From positions 4,836,001-4,900,000 of the forward strand of contig OY755187.1 of NCBI GenBank assembly GCA_963576735.1: 64,000 nt of DNA, in the 5' to 3' direction. Position numbers and translations under genes: made by a program. This DNA is from Bedellia somnulentella (lineage: Eukaryota; Arthropoda; Insecta; Lepidoptera; Bedelliidae). The number at the start of each line of letters is the position of its first letter. The stretch's first letter is position 1. Below are positions 10,741 to 22,400 of this stretch, one piece after another. A model generated the notes under the pieces. It was not told where the DNA came from and ran no database searches. It saw only the letters and a program-made list of their open reading frames with translations.

Positions 10741-12870
10741 AGAATAGAATAGAATAGAATAACACTTTATTGCACATCAAACACAAATTTACAAAAGTAA
10801 TAATATGATCAAACAGTTTACAGTGAGGTACAATTGGCGGTCTTATCGCTAAAAGCGATCTCTTCCAGACAACCTTTGGAAGGAAAGATCGATAAATTAA
10901 TTATTTGGGTAGATGCACAAAACAAGGCCAAAAAAAAAAAAAAAAAAAACATTATAAGTTATTAAGCTTACTTAAAACTAACTTATTTAATTTAAATAAC
11001 AATATGAATATTACATATTACAAAATAATATAGATATGTAACGAATATGAACACATACATAAATAACTACATACTATTATATATACAAGCAATACAAATA
11101 CCTAAATAAAATACACATATACGTTTTAGAAATATAATAAATATATATAGTTTAAAAAGCAACAGTATTACAGCGCTTCAGTGAGATAGTGTTGTTTCAC
11201 CAGATCTTTGAACACATTTAGTGATTTAGCCAAGCGCACCTCCACAGGAAGTGCGTTCCACAATTGCACAGCGTGTACAGAAAAAGAAGAGCCATAGAAA
11301 TTGGTTGTATGAGAGGGAATAGATAATTGGAGATTATGGTCTGAACGTAAATTAAGGTTATGGGAAGAAGAGAGGAATTGAAAACGTTCTTTTAGATAGA
11401 AGGGGGTGGCAGGATGGAACAAGATAGAGTAGAGGAGGGACAAAATATGCAAATTGCGGCGGAGGCGAATAGGAAGCCACTTAAGTTTAGTACGATAAAC
11501 AGACACGTGATCATACTTACGCAATCCAAAAACAAATCTAATGCATAAGTTTTGGAGACGCTCTAGTTTATTAAGTTGTTCTTCCGTTAAATCAGGATAA
11601 CAGGTATCAGCGTAATCCAAAATTGGAAGGAGTAGAGATTGAGCTAACGCAGTTTTGGTAGCAGTAGGTAGAAAATTACGCAGTCTCCTGAGGGAGCCCG
11701 CTGACGCAAATATCCTTCGGCTTACCAATTCTAATTGGGGTACCCAAGATAAATTACTATCAATCATAATGCCTAAGTTCCTTACCACAGGGCTAAAAGG
11801 GATTGATGTTCCGTCAAATAACACAGGCGGCAGTGATTTGTAATCAATCCTAGAAACCATTCGAGAACTACCGACTATTATTATTTGTGATTTATTTGGA
11901 TTGACTTTTAGCCCATATTCCTCACTCCATTGCAAAATTCGTTCTAGATCTTTATTAATCAAACTTATGGACATGTCTAATTGTTCAGTATTACTCTGTG
12001 TATAGATTTGGAGATCATCTGCATAAAGGTGGTAGGAAGAAGTGAGTTTATGAGAAATACTGTTGATGAAAATTGCAAATAGAAGAGGAGACAGCACACC
12101 ACCTTGCGGGACACCGGCAGTTAACTCACGCCAAGGAGAGAACGAATTGTCAATTCGAATGCGCTGCCGGCGTCCTAGTAAATAACTATGAAACCAGTCA
12201 ATCACCGTTGGAGATATGTTAAGAGAACCAAGTAGTGCTAGCAGTATATCGAAGTCAACTGTATTGAAGGCACTACTGAAATCGAGCAATGCTAGGATAG
12301 TCAGCAGACCCTTATCCATACCCAAACGTATGTCATCCGTAATTTTGACTAGGGCCGTAACAGTACTGTGGGAAGGACGGAAACCAGATTGAAACGGATT
12401 AAGGAGATCATTTTTTGTGAGGAAGTTACTTAGTTGTCTATGGACCAGACGTTCAAGAACTTTAGAAAGGAAAGGTAAAATTGATATAGGGCGATAATCA
12501 GAAAAGGATTTAGGATTGGCTTTTTTGGGAATAGGGATAACTTCAGCTTCTTTCCATATCGTTGGGAATGACCCTGAGGATATGGAATTGTTAAGGATTT
12601 CGGTAATAACGGGAATTATGATGTCAAGGATAGGTAATAACATTTTACGACTAATACAATCACCACCTACCGCGTCTGAAGTGATTGACATAATATTACT
12701 CTTAACATCACGATCGGTGAATTGACAGAGATGAAAAGGAGGAAAATCTGGAGTTGGAAGTGTAGAAAGATAATGCAAAGTTTCAGCTTTTTTAGATCCG
12801 TCAAAGGTTGACGAAGGTGAAAAATGATTGTTAAGCGAAATGAGGTCGAGATCTTTTGGGATTGAAACTT
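10741..12870 (-). mobile_element. CR1/Daphne-like LINE, 5' truncated, with open RT frame
   Basis: A minus-strand LINE whose 3' tail is repeats of TCTAT (AGAATAGAATAGAATAG at 10741). The 3' UTR is 10760-11167, with an A-rich tract at 10927-10948. The 5' boundary lies near 12870, where the open frame fades. The endonuclease and ORF1 are absent, as expected for a truncated insertion. Confidence 0.8.
11168..12778 (-). CDS. non-LTR reverse transcriptase, uninterrupted
   Basis: 536 residues from a TTG, but the same frame stays open upstream to about 12860 (IPKDLDLISLNNHF), so the start is an artefact of truncation. RT blocks in order: IPIPKKANPKSFSDYRPISI (about residues 81-100), GFRPSHSTVTALV, DFSSAFNTVDFDILL (first catalytic Asp), GVPQGGVLSPLLFAIFIN, YADDLQIYTQ (catalytic Asp pair), then a long thumb/C-terminal region ending in an ALPVEVR motif. 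It would copy element RNA by target-primed reverse transcription. No frameshift or stop interrupts it, implying a recent insertion. Clade placement (CR1 group) is by motif resemblance only. Confidence 0.85.
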   Translation of the reverse strand: MHYLSTLPTPDFPPFHLCQFTDRDVKSNIMSITSDAVGGDCISRKMLLPILDIIIPVITEILNNSISSGSFPTIWKEAEVIPIPKKANPKSFSDYRPISILPFLSKVLERLVHRQLSNFLTKNDLLNPFQSGFRPSHSTVTALVKITDDIRLGMDKGLLTILALLDFSSAFNTVDFDILLALLGSLNISPTVIDWFHSYLLGRRQRIRIDNSFSPWRELTAGVPQGGVLSPLLFAIFINSISHKLTSSYHLYADDLQIYTQSNTEQLDMSISLINKDLERILQWSEEYGLKVNPNKSQIIIVGSSRMVSRIDYKSLPPVLFDGTSIPFSPVVRNLGIMIDSNLSWVPQLELVSRRIFASAGSLRRLRNFLPTATKTALAQSLLLPILDYADTCYPDLTEEQLNKLERLQNLCIRFVFGLRKYDHVSVYRTKLKWLPIRLRRNLHILSLLYSILFHPATPFYLKERFQFLSSSHNLNLRSDHNLQLSIPSHTTNFYGSSFSVHAVQLWNALPVEVRLAKSLNVFKDLVKQHYLTEAL

Positions 12871-12889
12871 GACGTGATTATGTATACGT

Positions 12890-13312
12890 GTAATTTTTAT
12901 TATCTATATTCATTTATGATAGTGTTTGTGATGTGTATGTATAAGTATATACATACAAAATTGTGTATTATATGTAAACATATGTTAATATTTAATCACC
13001 TGCAAATTGTAAACACATTATTATTATTATTTTTTAATTAGGTGATTGTTTATTAGTTTTTGTTAATATTATTATTTTTTGAGTGCTCAATTGTTTGTGT
13101 GTTTTTGTATGAATTAGTTATAAGCTAGACTTAAGTTTTGTATATAGTAATTTTTAGTTATAAGTTTTTGGCCAGAGCTGAAAATCGAAGCTATCTGCTT
13201 GCTGCGGATAGAACGAGCTCTGGACCATTTTGTCTTTTATAATTTTTCATTGTTTATTTCATGCAATATTTTTGAAAAAAGACAAATAAATGCTTTATTA
13301 TTATTATTATTA
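12890..13312 (+). repeat. non-LTR retroposon 3' end with TTA tail
   Basis: It ends in AATAAATGCTTTATTATTATT. The segment 13155-13312 (GGCCAGAGCTGAAAATCGAA, then GATAGAACGAGCTCTGGACC) recurs in inverse orientation at 39711-39865. The 5' limit is uncertain. Confidence 0.65.
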
Positions 13313-13861
13313 AAAGGCGCTCATGCTACCCATGCTGGTATATATGGTGACGATAAAATAACGGCATTAAAATTGTACCACTTTTCGCTCCAGGATATAT
13401 CGTCAAAACAAATCTTTATTCAGATTAAAGAAAAAGAATTTCAAAATTCATTTGCTTCTGACTAATGTTCTTTCAAAGCCAAAGAGTAAACACAAAACAC
13501 TGCCGCAAAAATCACCCTAAAACCAAGAAATAAAACTTGAAAACACACCATTTATTCTGACCTCGTTAGTACAAAACAAACAGTAAATAATTTGCCACAA
13601 CTCCGCCTCTATTACGATGGTAATAAAGTTTAAAACGACGGAGAAAATCTTGAAACTTTAAGATGTTTTTCTTTCCGTACAATTTATTTGAAAGAGTCAC
13701 TGCATTAGCATTTACTCTTTGAATCTGTTTTGCAATGGCCCGTGTTCTGTTAACCGACAAAGTTATTTTACACTTTGAATTGTTTTTCTTTTTTTGAATG
13801 TCTGCAATTTCATTGTTGTATTGACAAACATGACTTGGATACAACTTAAATAAAATTCATT
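13313..13861. other. no gene recognised
   Basis: A 92-codon minus-strand frame (13844-13566), basic and Lys/Asn-rich, lies here. It has no recognisable domain, splice sites or homolog in this window, so it is not called a gene. Confidence 0.4.
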
Positions 13862-14115
13862 GTTAATACATACATACATACATACACTCATGGCCATAAA
13901 TCCAAAAAAAGGTTTGCCAGATCTTAAAGGAGCTAGAAACTCCTCAGCCAAATTTGGGAGTTGGGGGACAAGATTGTAGAAATAAAGTATCGTTGGTGAT
14001 GGGTCACCAACTGCATCGCCCAAAGACCGCTTTAAAATGCCCCAAACTCTGGTCGCGTCTTCTACACCCTTGAGTAAAAAGAGGTAGTAACATTCTAAGC
14101 CGGCTCTACATGGCA
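13862..14115 (-). repeat. family A copy, full length
   Basis: Minus-strand copy with a clear CATACATACATACATACACTC tail complement and the GCCGGCTTAGAATG head near 14100. Diverged in the middle. Confidence 0.8.
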
Positions 14116-14402
14116 TTGATAATTAATATTTTTAATATTTATATTAAAGATATTTATACAACATTATTCATCAACATTTTAGTGGTGTCGCTTATCAAAT
14201 TGTATAATTGTACAGCTAATGAAAGTTATTCTAGTAATGGTAGGTAAACTACTTGGGATAAAATCGGGAGTCGACTTCAACAGAATATTAAATGTCACAC
14301 ATTCAACCACAACAATACAAAAAACATCAAGTTTTTCATAATTGGTTTATATGATGTTATTTTCCGTAGACTGAGTCTTCCGAAAAGCAGTTTTTTTCAT
14401 CT

Positions 14403-14720
14403 ATCTATATTATAATAAGACTGTACCGGGGTCAAAACTGTACATTGAAGAAAAAACTGTCTGTATATCCGGTCATCACGTTAATTCTACAGACGGATTT
14501 TGCTCAAATTTGGTATGATTGTAGCTTATACACCTGGCCAACATATAGGGTATCATTTATCCCGGATTTCGCAAGGGTCCTCACAGGAGCATTTAAAGAC
14601 TTTTTACCACGATATGGGGTGAATAGAAACGTTACATACCAAATCGTTGCTAATGTATATATTGTATACTAGACGGCGCGAGTAGTTGTTTTCTACATCG
14701 CGGTATGATTTCTTATTTTG
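14403..14720 (+). mobile_element. Helitron-like 5' end fragment (second family)
   Basis: It begins TCTATATTATAATAAGACTG, resembling the 5' end of local Helitrons, followed by the typical ACGTTAATTCTACAGACGGA stretch. No CTAG terminus was found, so the 3' limit is a guess. Confidence 0.45.
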
Positions 14721-14821
14721 TTGGTTGTAAAAACTTCAGTTCAGACCAAACTTTTGTGACAGTTCGAAGCTAACCTAACCTAACCAACGTTACTAATATA
14801 ATATTACGACTATGTCATATT

Positions 14822-15072
14822 GCTGTGTAGTGTCGGCTTAGAATAGCACTACCCCATTTCTTCCGGTGGGTGTACGTAAGAGGCGACTAACGGTATTGGG
14901 GCTTTTAAAGGATTTTTGGGCGAAGCGGTTGGAGACCCATCTCCAACAACAACAACCTTTATTTCACCATCTTTTCCCCACGCAGCTTCCAAAAGTGGCT
15001 GAGGAATTTCTAACTCCTTAGCTCTGGCTACCCCTCTTAGGGATTTATAGCCGTGAGTATATGTATGTATGT
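14822..15072 (+). repeat. family A copy, full length
   Basis: One of the better-preserved plus-strand copies: GTGTAGTGTCGGCTTAGAAT head, GGTGGGTGTACGTAAGAGG subfamily signature, TACCCC..AGGG hairpin and TATGTATGTATG tail. Confidence 0.9.
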
Positions 15073-15281
15073 CAAGTTCTATATCCAAAGAAATGTTTTA
15101 CTATATCAAATATGAGCAACCATTAGTGATTTCTTGCGCGGGACATAAAGAGTAATGGCTGGCTAACAGATGATGTCATTATTCCATTACATTAACTTTT
15201 TTTTAATGTTTAACTGACTTGTAATCATTACTCATGAGCAAAACTGGCCCGTATGCTAAAATTTACATTCGTTAATACATT

Positions 15282-15548
15282 CGGTCGAAAACCCATCACC
15301 ACTTTTTTTTATTTTACAATCATTTCCCCCACTTAATTTACAAAAGTGACTGATAAATTTTCTGATTCTTAAGCTCTGACTACCCCTTTTAGGGATTTAT
15401 AGCCATTAGTATATAGATGTATGATAAAACTTAATAGGAAAGATTCGATAAGGTCGTCTTGATTACGGCCCGCTACATTAGACATTAAACCTTCGAAATT
15501 CTTGCTTCCCCATTCAGGGATTTCTAGTCGTGAGTATATGTATGTATT
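15282..15548 (+). repeat. two family A 3' fragments in series
   Basis: 15282-15424 holds the 3' half ending GCCATTAGTATATAGATGTATG. 15497-15548 holds only the terminal hairpin and tail (GGGATTTCTAGTCGTGAG). The short spacer is unrelated, so the second may be a 5' truncated insertion. Confidence 0.65.
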
Positions 15549-15654
15549 TTTGTTCAATGGGATACTATAGTTAAATTTGATATGTCAACGTGTACAAGCT
15601 ATACTGATGTTTTTGGTCAACTTGTATGTCAACTTTAATTAAAAGTATACCTTT

Positions 15655-16026
15655 TAAAACATAACATAAACATAATCATGAACGTTCGCGCCGAATATCC
15701 CCGAAGGGGTTGGCAGAGGTACTAATACTTGTGAACATCACGTGACTTTGTCACCTGGTGTTCAGAGTACCCACGTTTTGCATGGACAGTGTACTCACGT
15801 GATAGGGGGCAGACCTATCGCCGTTTTGTACGAATACACTGTCACATGACTAAGTACAACTCAATCATGTGGGTTTCCTCACGATGTTTTCCCTCACCGT
15901 TGACAACCATGATATATTAACCACACATATGTCTTTAGAGAAGACAAATTGGTGAAGGCCCGACCCGGGATTTGAACACAAGTCGCTTGCACGTTAACCG
16001 GTGTTCTACGCATTGAGCTATCACGT
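15655..16026 (-). repeat. family B SINE, near full length
   Basis: It runs from the ACATAACATAAAC tail complement to the GATAGCTCAATGCG A-box region. The B box (GTTCAAATCC) is intact. Flanks of the form CCTTTTAAAA and TTTTAAAAG may be a decayed target duplication. Confidence 0.85.
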
Positions 16027-16139
16027 CGTTTTTTTTAAAAGTAACCTAAAAATCTTACCTTATTATGGTGTTACTTAAATAAAGGAATTGAAGGCAGTTG
16101 ATTAATAAAACACATCTTAATAAATGTAAAATAGCCGAA

Positions 16140-16372
16140 AAGTTATACATACACATGTTCATGGCTATTAATCTCTAAAAGGGGTAGCAAGAAATTCAGA
16201 ATATGAAAATTCTTTAGCCACTTTTGGAAGTTAAGCGGAGATAAGATTGTAAAATAAATGTTTCTGGTGATGGGTCAACCCGCATCGCCCAAAAACCACT
16301 TAAAAGCCCCAATACCATTAGTAGCGTCTTACGATCACGCATGGGAATAATGGGATAACAAAAATACACAGC
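16140..16372 (-). repeat. family A copy, diverged
   Basis: Minus-strand copy adjacent to the 3' end of gene 1. Several substitutions; the tail complement is CATACACATGTTC rather than clean TATG repeats. Confidence 0.75.
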
Positions 16373-16418
16373 AAATAAAACGTAAAGTTATATTTCTTAT
16401 TTTAATATACATTTATTA

Positions 16419-19400
16419 TTAACTCAAATTAGTTTTTATTAGATATTCTCCTAAGTGAGCAGCTAGTTCATTTGAAAATTCTTTGGTATTTGGCTCAAAA
16501 TTGTCCCAAAATTCTGAATATAATACCTGGACCACAGGATCTGAAAAAAATAGTGCTTTTTTTTAAAGGCAAAAAACCCATTAACTAAAATGCAATAAAT
16601 TCTAAAATTCGTCTCCGGTGATACAGATAGTATATATTTGTTGTCTAGTCGCTTCTTAAATACTCTCACTGGCCATTTATTTTAAAAATGGAACACCTAT
16701 ACATAAATATGAAATGGTTTTTGATTCTCAATTATTTTTTTAATACTAATCTCCTAAACCAAAAACACATTCATTATTTTTTTACGATGGAGTAGACCAG
16801 CAAAAAGAACTGAGTAATAGTAATTGCATGGCATCGTTGCGGCCGTCCACCAAAGAACATTTTCAGCTTGCTTCAAAAATTAAAAATCACGATGAGATTC
16901 GTATACCGCATTATCAAGAGGTACAATGAAACCTCCAGTGTCGATGACGAGAAAAAAACTGGCAGACTTCGTTCCTTTAGAACTCCAGGGGTGATCAAAG
17001 CAATCAAGGCGAGTGCGGCAAGAAATCCTGACCGCAAGAAAAAATTGATGTCTGAAGATGGGTTTAACCAGAAGTACCGTAAAAAAGTACTCGATGAAGA
17101 CCTGGGACTACGAGCTTACCGAAAAAATAGTAGATGTATTCTGAAAGCGCGTCTGATAGCTATGAGAGCCAAAAAATGCAAAGTATTGCGTCAGCGGTAC
17201 GCAAGAAAAAGGCACCGCGATATCCTGTTTACAGACGAGATTTTTTAAATATTTTGGTGAGATACAACAACAAAAAATGTCAATTTGTACGCTACCAGCT
17301 TTGCGGCCGCTGAAAATGCCATTCCTCGAGTACAGCACGGCTATCATCTATCATCAATCATGATTTAGTTGCGTCCTGCTATGGCCCTACTGAAGTACAT
17401 TTTTGTGAAAAAGGTGTCAACTTGCACTAGGCAAGAGTGTACGGAGACACGGTTTTAGATCGCATAGTAAAAGATCTGACCCAGACACTCTTTGGAGGAT
17501 GGCTATTTGTGTTTCAACAGGACTCTGCACCTGCTCATAAGGCCAAAACAACTCAGGAGTGGTTTGAGCACCAGAACATTGAGCTATTAAGGCATCAAGA
17601 TTGGCCCTCATCTAACCCTGACCTTAATCTACTGGATAACAAAATTTTGTAGGAATTAGAGAATAAGGTCTGTTCTAAACCTGACAAAAATTTCAGCAGC
17701 CTAAAGTCATCATTAACTAAAACAGTGACTGATATCGACATGAATATGGGCCGTGCTGCTATGGAAGACTGGCCGCGAAGATTGAAATCTTTTGTAATGA
17801 CAAATGACAGAATTTAAGGACCTCTTAGGTGCTAATATTTTAAAGAGTAAAGGTTTAATTGTTTGTTTCTCGAATAGGATCCAAAACTACTGCACCGATT
17901 TAAAAAAACATAGATGTACTAATAAAAAACCGTAGATAAGTATGCGCGCTTACAAATGACACATGAAAAAAAGGCTAAATGGCTCATCTGACTTTAGTCG
18001 AACACTAGCTGCCGTCACAATCGTTCACCTGTTTTGGCGTGTTTGTTTATTGAAATAATCGAGAATGCCGTGTCGTGTGTGATGAGATTTTGCACAAACC
18101 ACAGTAGAAAAACTACTTAAATTATGGGATTACTATCATTGTCTTATCATTCAAAACTTGTAATACTTACGAATATAATTAATAATAAATTAGGTGTAAT
18201 ATGTGTAAAGATCTAAATTATTCTTTGTCAAACGGTCGTCTTAGTATCATATTTCACGTCGGTGCAGAGAAAATATGTTTATCTCTTTTTAGCGCTTGTT
18301 ATGAGATGTGCTATCTCGCTTACATTTCAAATGTATTTCTTTGTGTGTTGTTTGGATATGTTTTCTAGTGATGTGCGTTCATCTGCCGCAATCCGTGCCA
18401 CTCGTAAGCGCCGGTTTTCTCGTATCTAACCTATCTAACGTTTTATCTATGAAAAATACAAAAATAATAACATGTAGTAAAAAATAATCATATGTGTGCT
18501 GCATTCATCATGGTTATAAACGACAAGGGGAAACATCGTGAGGATTCGACATACCATCAAGGAGGAAACTTAGTCATGTGACAGTGTATTCGTACAATTT
18601 TGCGATAGGCCTGAGTTCGATTCATAAATTTTATCATGGTCATGGTAGGCAGATATTCCTATACAAAACAAAGGGACATAATGTACACATAAGGATTCAA
18701 AATACATATATAAATTTGCGCTGCACTCTAAAAAATACAAAGCATTTAATATTAAAAATGTTTTATAAATTAACGGTATTTTTACTGTATTTGCCGTGTA
18801 GTGCCGGCTTAGAATGTCGCTACCCCTTTCTTCCCACGGGTGTCGTAAGAAGCGACTAAGGGTATCGGGGCTTTATATTGGATTTTTGGGCGATGCGGTT
18901 GGGGACCCATCACTAAAAACCTTTATTTTTACCATATTTTCCCCACTCAACCTCCAAAAGTGGCTGAGGAATTTCTAATTCCTTAGCTCTGGCTACCCCT
19001 TCTAGGGAAATATAGCCGTGAGTATATGTATGTATGTATGTATGTTTTTGACATTTTACTCACCTTGGTACAAATATACACACACAATATAACAAAATCA
19101 ATGATACTCTCAACTCAACCTCAAATGTTCATGCCGTATATCCCAGAAGAGGTTGGCAGAGGTAATTGTCACCTGTTGCTAAGACTACCCGCATTTTGCT
19201 CGGACAGTGTACTCACGTAATAGGGGCAGGTCACTTGTCAAAGTACACTTTAGCCACGTGGTTTTCCTCACGATATTTTCCATCACCGGTAAAAACCATG
19301 ATAAATTAACCACGAATATGACTTTAGAAAAGACAAAATATAAATGCCTGACCCGGGATGTGTACCCTCATCGCCTGGACGATAAGTGGTGTTCTACCCA

Positions 19401-22400
19401 CTGAGCTGACACGGCTGTCCTAAAATCAATGATTTCACCTTTTATTACTTACTTTTGGCCGTATAAATGTTAGAGAAACTGGATAATTAGGCTTAAACGT
19501 GGTGTGGATTGACCGGCCTAACGAATTGATGAGATTTGTATCAACAGTAATTCGGAACCCAACTTACCTGTGCTATGTTCTAAGCAGTCTATCTCTGGTA
19601 AACCATCGTAGAACTCCCCAATAGTGTAAAAATTGTTGATGGAAGGATTTGGGGCGCCTTGAAATATTACTGTCATATTGAACACTGGAACTAAAAACAA
19701 AAAAAATATTTTGCAGTATACAACTTTCATGCCATTTGCTTCATAGTAATTGGTAAAATAGATTTATAGAGCCGATGTGGATGGATATGTTAGTAGAGGA
19801 CGACCTCGGAGGATACATAAGGACCAAGCGACTTTGCTCAAAAAGACAGGCATCCGAAGTGCGAAGAATAAAAGAGCATGTATGAGCAGATAGATGGATA
19901 AAGCTAGAAAAGTTTGTCATAATCGTACAAAGTGGCGATCGATCGTCTCTGCCTACCCCAATGGGAACTACATGGGCGTTAGCATATGTATGTATGTAAT
20001 TTTGAATCTGTTAGCAATTTTGATTGACGTTTGTTTCAGTAGCACTAAGTTAGGTGCATTGTAAAACTTAATAGAATTTTATTATTTACTAACATAATAT
20101 TATAACACATACGGGGTAGCGACATCCTAAGCCGTGTAGTGTCGGCTTAGAATAGCACTACCCAAATTCTTCCGGCGGGTGTATGTAAGAGGCGACTAAC
20201 GATATTGGGGCTTAAAAGGGATTTTTGGGCGATGCGGTTGGAGACCCATCACCAAAAACCTTTATTTTTCCATCTTTTCCCCACTCATCTTCCAAAAGTG
20301 GCTGAGGAATTTATAATTCCTTTGCTCTGGTTACCCCTTCTAGGGAAATATAGCCGTTAGTATATGTATGTATAATATTATTTACTGAATTTTTTGACCG
20401 TTATTTTTCAATGTTTTCATAAGATGCAGTAGAGGCAAGCATATGCAAGGAAAGAAAGATATTGACAAAAGCAAGTAATATGTTTAAAGTGAAAGATTTC
20501 CAAGGTGTATTTGAAGTTAGTAAGGCTTAGGTAAGCACAGACATTAATAAAAATATTGTTTCGTAGTTAATTCTTACAAAAGTATTATTAAAGACCTTTA
20601 AGTAGTACCCAACAGCACACATATCAAGACGCACGGCAGTGCGTCAAGCCAAATAAGGCGGCGAGCGCGCACCGTATGTGTATATTACACGAACCATTTG
20701 GAGCGACTTTTTACACCATCATAACTCAAAATCTAATCAACATAAACCAACCAAATTTGGCTCATTTGTTGATATCAAGGATACAAACAAGTAGCCCAAT
20801 TTCTATAAATACATAACAAAGATATAAACGTCCAAAAATCGCGATTTTTTTTAGTGACTCACTGACATATAGATCAAAAAGCTAACCCACTTCCAGATAT
20901 CCCAGGAAGTTGAAATTCGGCATCCAGGTCGGTGATCAAATATTAACAAAGGAAAAAATCTGAAAACGGAGAATTTTTAAGAATTTTTAATATTTCCCTC
21001 ACAAGAACATTTTGTATAGAAATCATAATAAATCCCATGATGAAATGTTGTTGACGCTAATATAAAACTCCGTTCTGAATAGGTTTAGGTATGCTATGCA
21101 TACTTACTTGATCATTCATTAAACTTCGACGCTAAAGTTATTTGCAATTACAAAACTCAAACTATGAGTATAGGTACTAACTGTACTAGCATAGCCCGGT
21201 TGGTTGCGAACAATAGCAATACATTTCTTCAATATATAAAAACTCAGATTCGATTCCTGCCGAACTAATTAATAGGTATAATAATACCTAGTACCTATTT
21301 CATGTCAGCAGAGCGGCGACCACTGTATGAGTCATACAGTATGACACAACATCGGATAGCGTTTTCATAATACATAGATACCTACTAATCATTAAACCTA
21401 CGGAAATTAAATAAAATGATTTGATTTTGTGTAATGTCAGCGCTCATAATCATATTTAATAACATAATACTATTTATGATTGTAAAAATGATAATTACAT
21501 ACATGAAATAACATAAACTAACTTAAACTTAGTCGCTGCCACGTCGCTACAAGCGTGGGGCCACAGGAAATCACAGGGCAAGACGCGCGGGGTGAGGGGC
21601 AGGGGCGGGGCATGACGGGATCTGCGAAACCAAAGCGAGCGCCAGCCGCGCTCATACGCGCGAGCGACCCCATGCTGTTCGGTTGTCTATCGAAATCCCG
21701 CCTATAAGGTTGAGTTTTATGATTCATCGTCGTATCAGTTACAACTTGTAACGGTGTTGTAAATTCTGCTTTTTTTCTTGCTGATTGTTTTTAGATTGGG
21801 TTGTTTGTAGGTTTGTTTCCTTTGCCAAATTCATTGATTTGTTTGATTAAATTAGTAGATAGACAGTAAGGTAAGTATAAAATCAAACGCAGAAAAAAAA
21901 AATACCAACTTATTTCTTAACAAAAAGTAATGATATCCCACCAAAAACATTTTAAATGTAAAAAATGTTAGCCAAGCAAATACTAAACTAACTAAAAGAC
22001 TTCGCAGACAAAAGGATTGATATCTGAATGGTTGCCAAGCACTGCAGATAATCCTGAAATACAAAGTAGATAACAAGTTAAATTAAAGTTTTGATTTAAT
22101 TTGGCTAGTTTTCACCACAAAATCAAATTAAAATGTACCTAGCAGATAAGTTGATTATCATGATAACTCGTATGTGGAAACGAGCCAAGTTAAATCAAAA
22201 CTTTAATTTAACTTGTTATCTACTTTGTATTTCAGGATTATCTACAGTGCTTGGCAACCATTCAGATATCAATCCTTTTGTCTGCGAAGTCTTTTAGTTA
22301 AGACGTTACGTGTAGAATATTCTAGGTTATGTAATGACAAATTAAGACTTATTGATATACCACTTGATTGTAGGGCCTGCTGTGATTACTATTGTAATAA

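Noticed and set aside
13566..13844. 92-codon minus-strand open frame as a small gene
   Set aside because: Low-complexity basic composition, no splice context and no domain; chance frame in AT-rich DNA is likelier.
1..16000. A fourth JHBP-like paralog
   Set aside because: Searched by eye for the GAPNPS-type exon, the EPC..C exon and the Asp-Pro last exon on both strands; none found in 1-16 kb, 40-55 kb or beyond 62.7 kb.
18066..18150. THAP-domain start (MPCRV..RFCTNHSRKTT)
   Set aside because: Only a few Cys-like positions, a frame change and a stop within 30 codons; no downstream THAP residues or P-element transposase seen.
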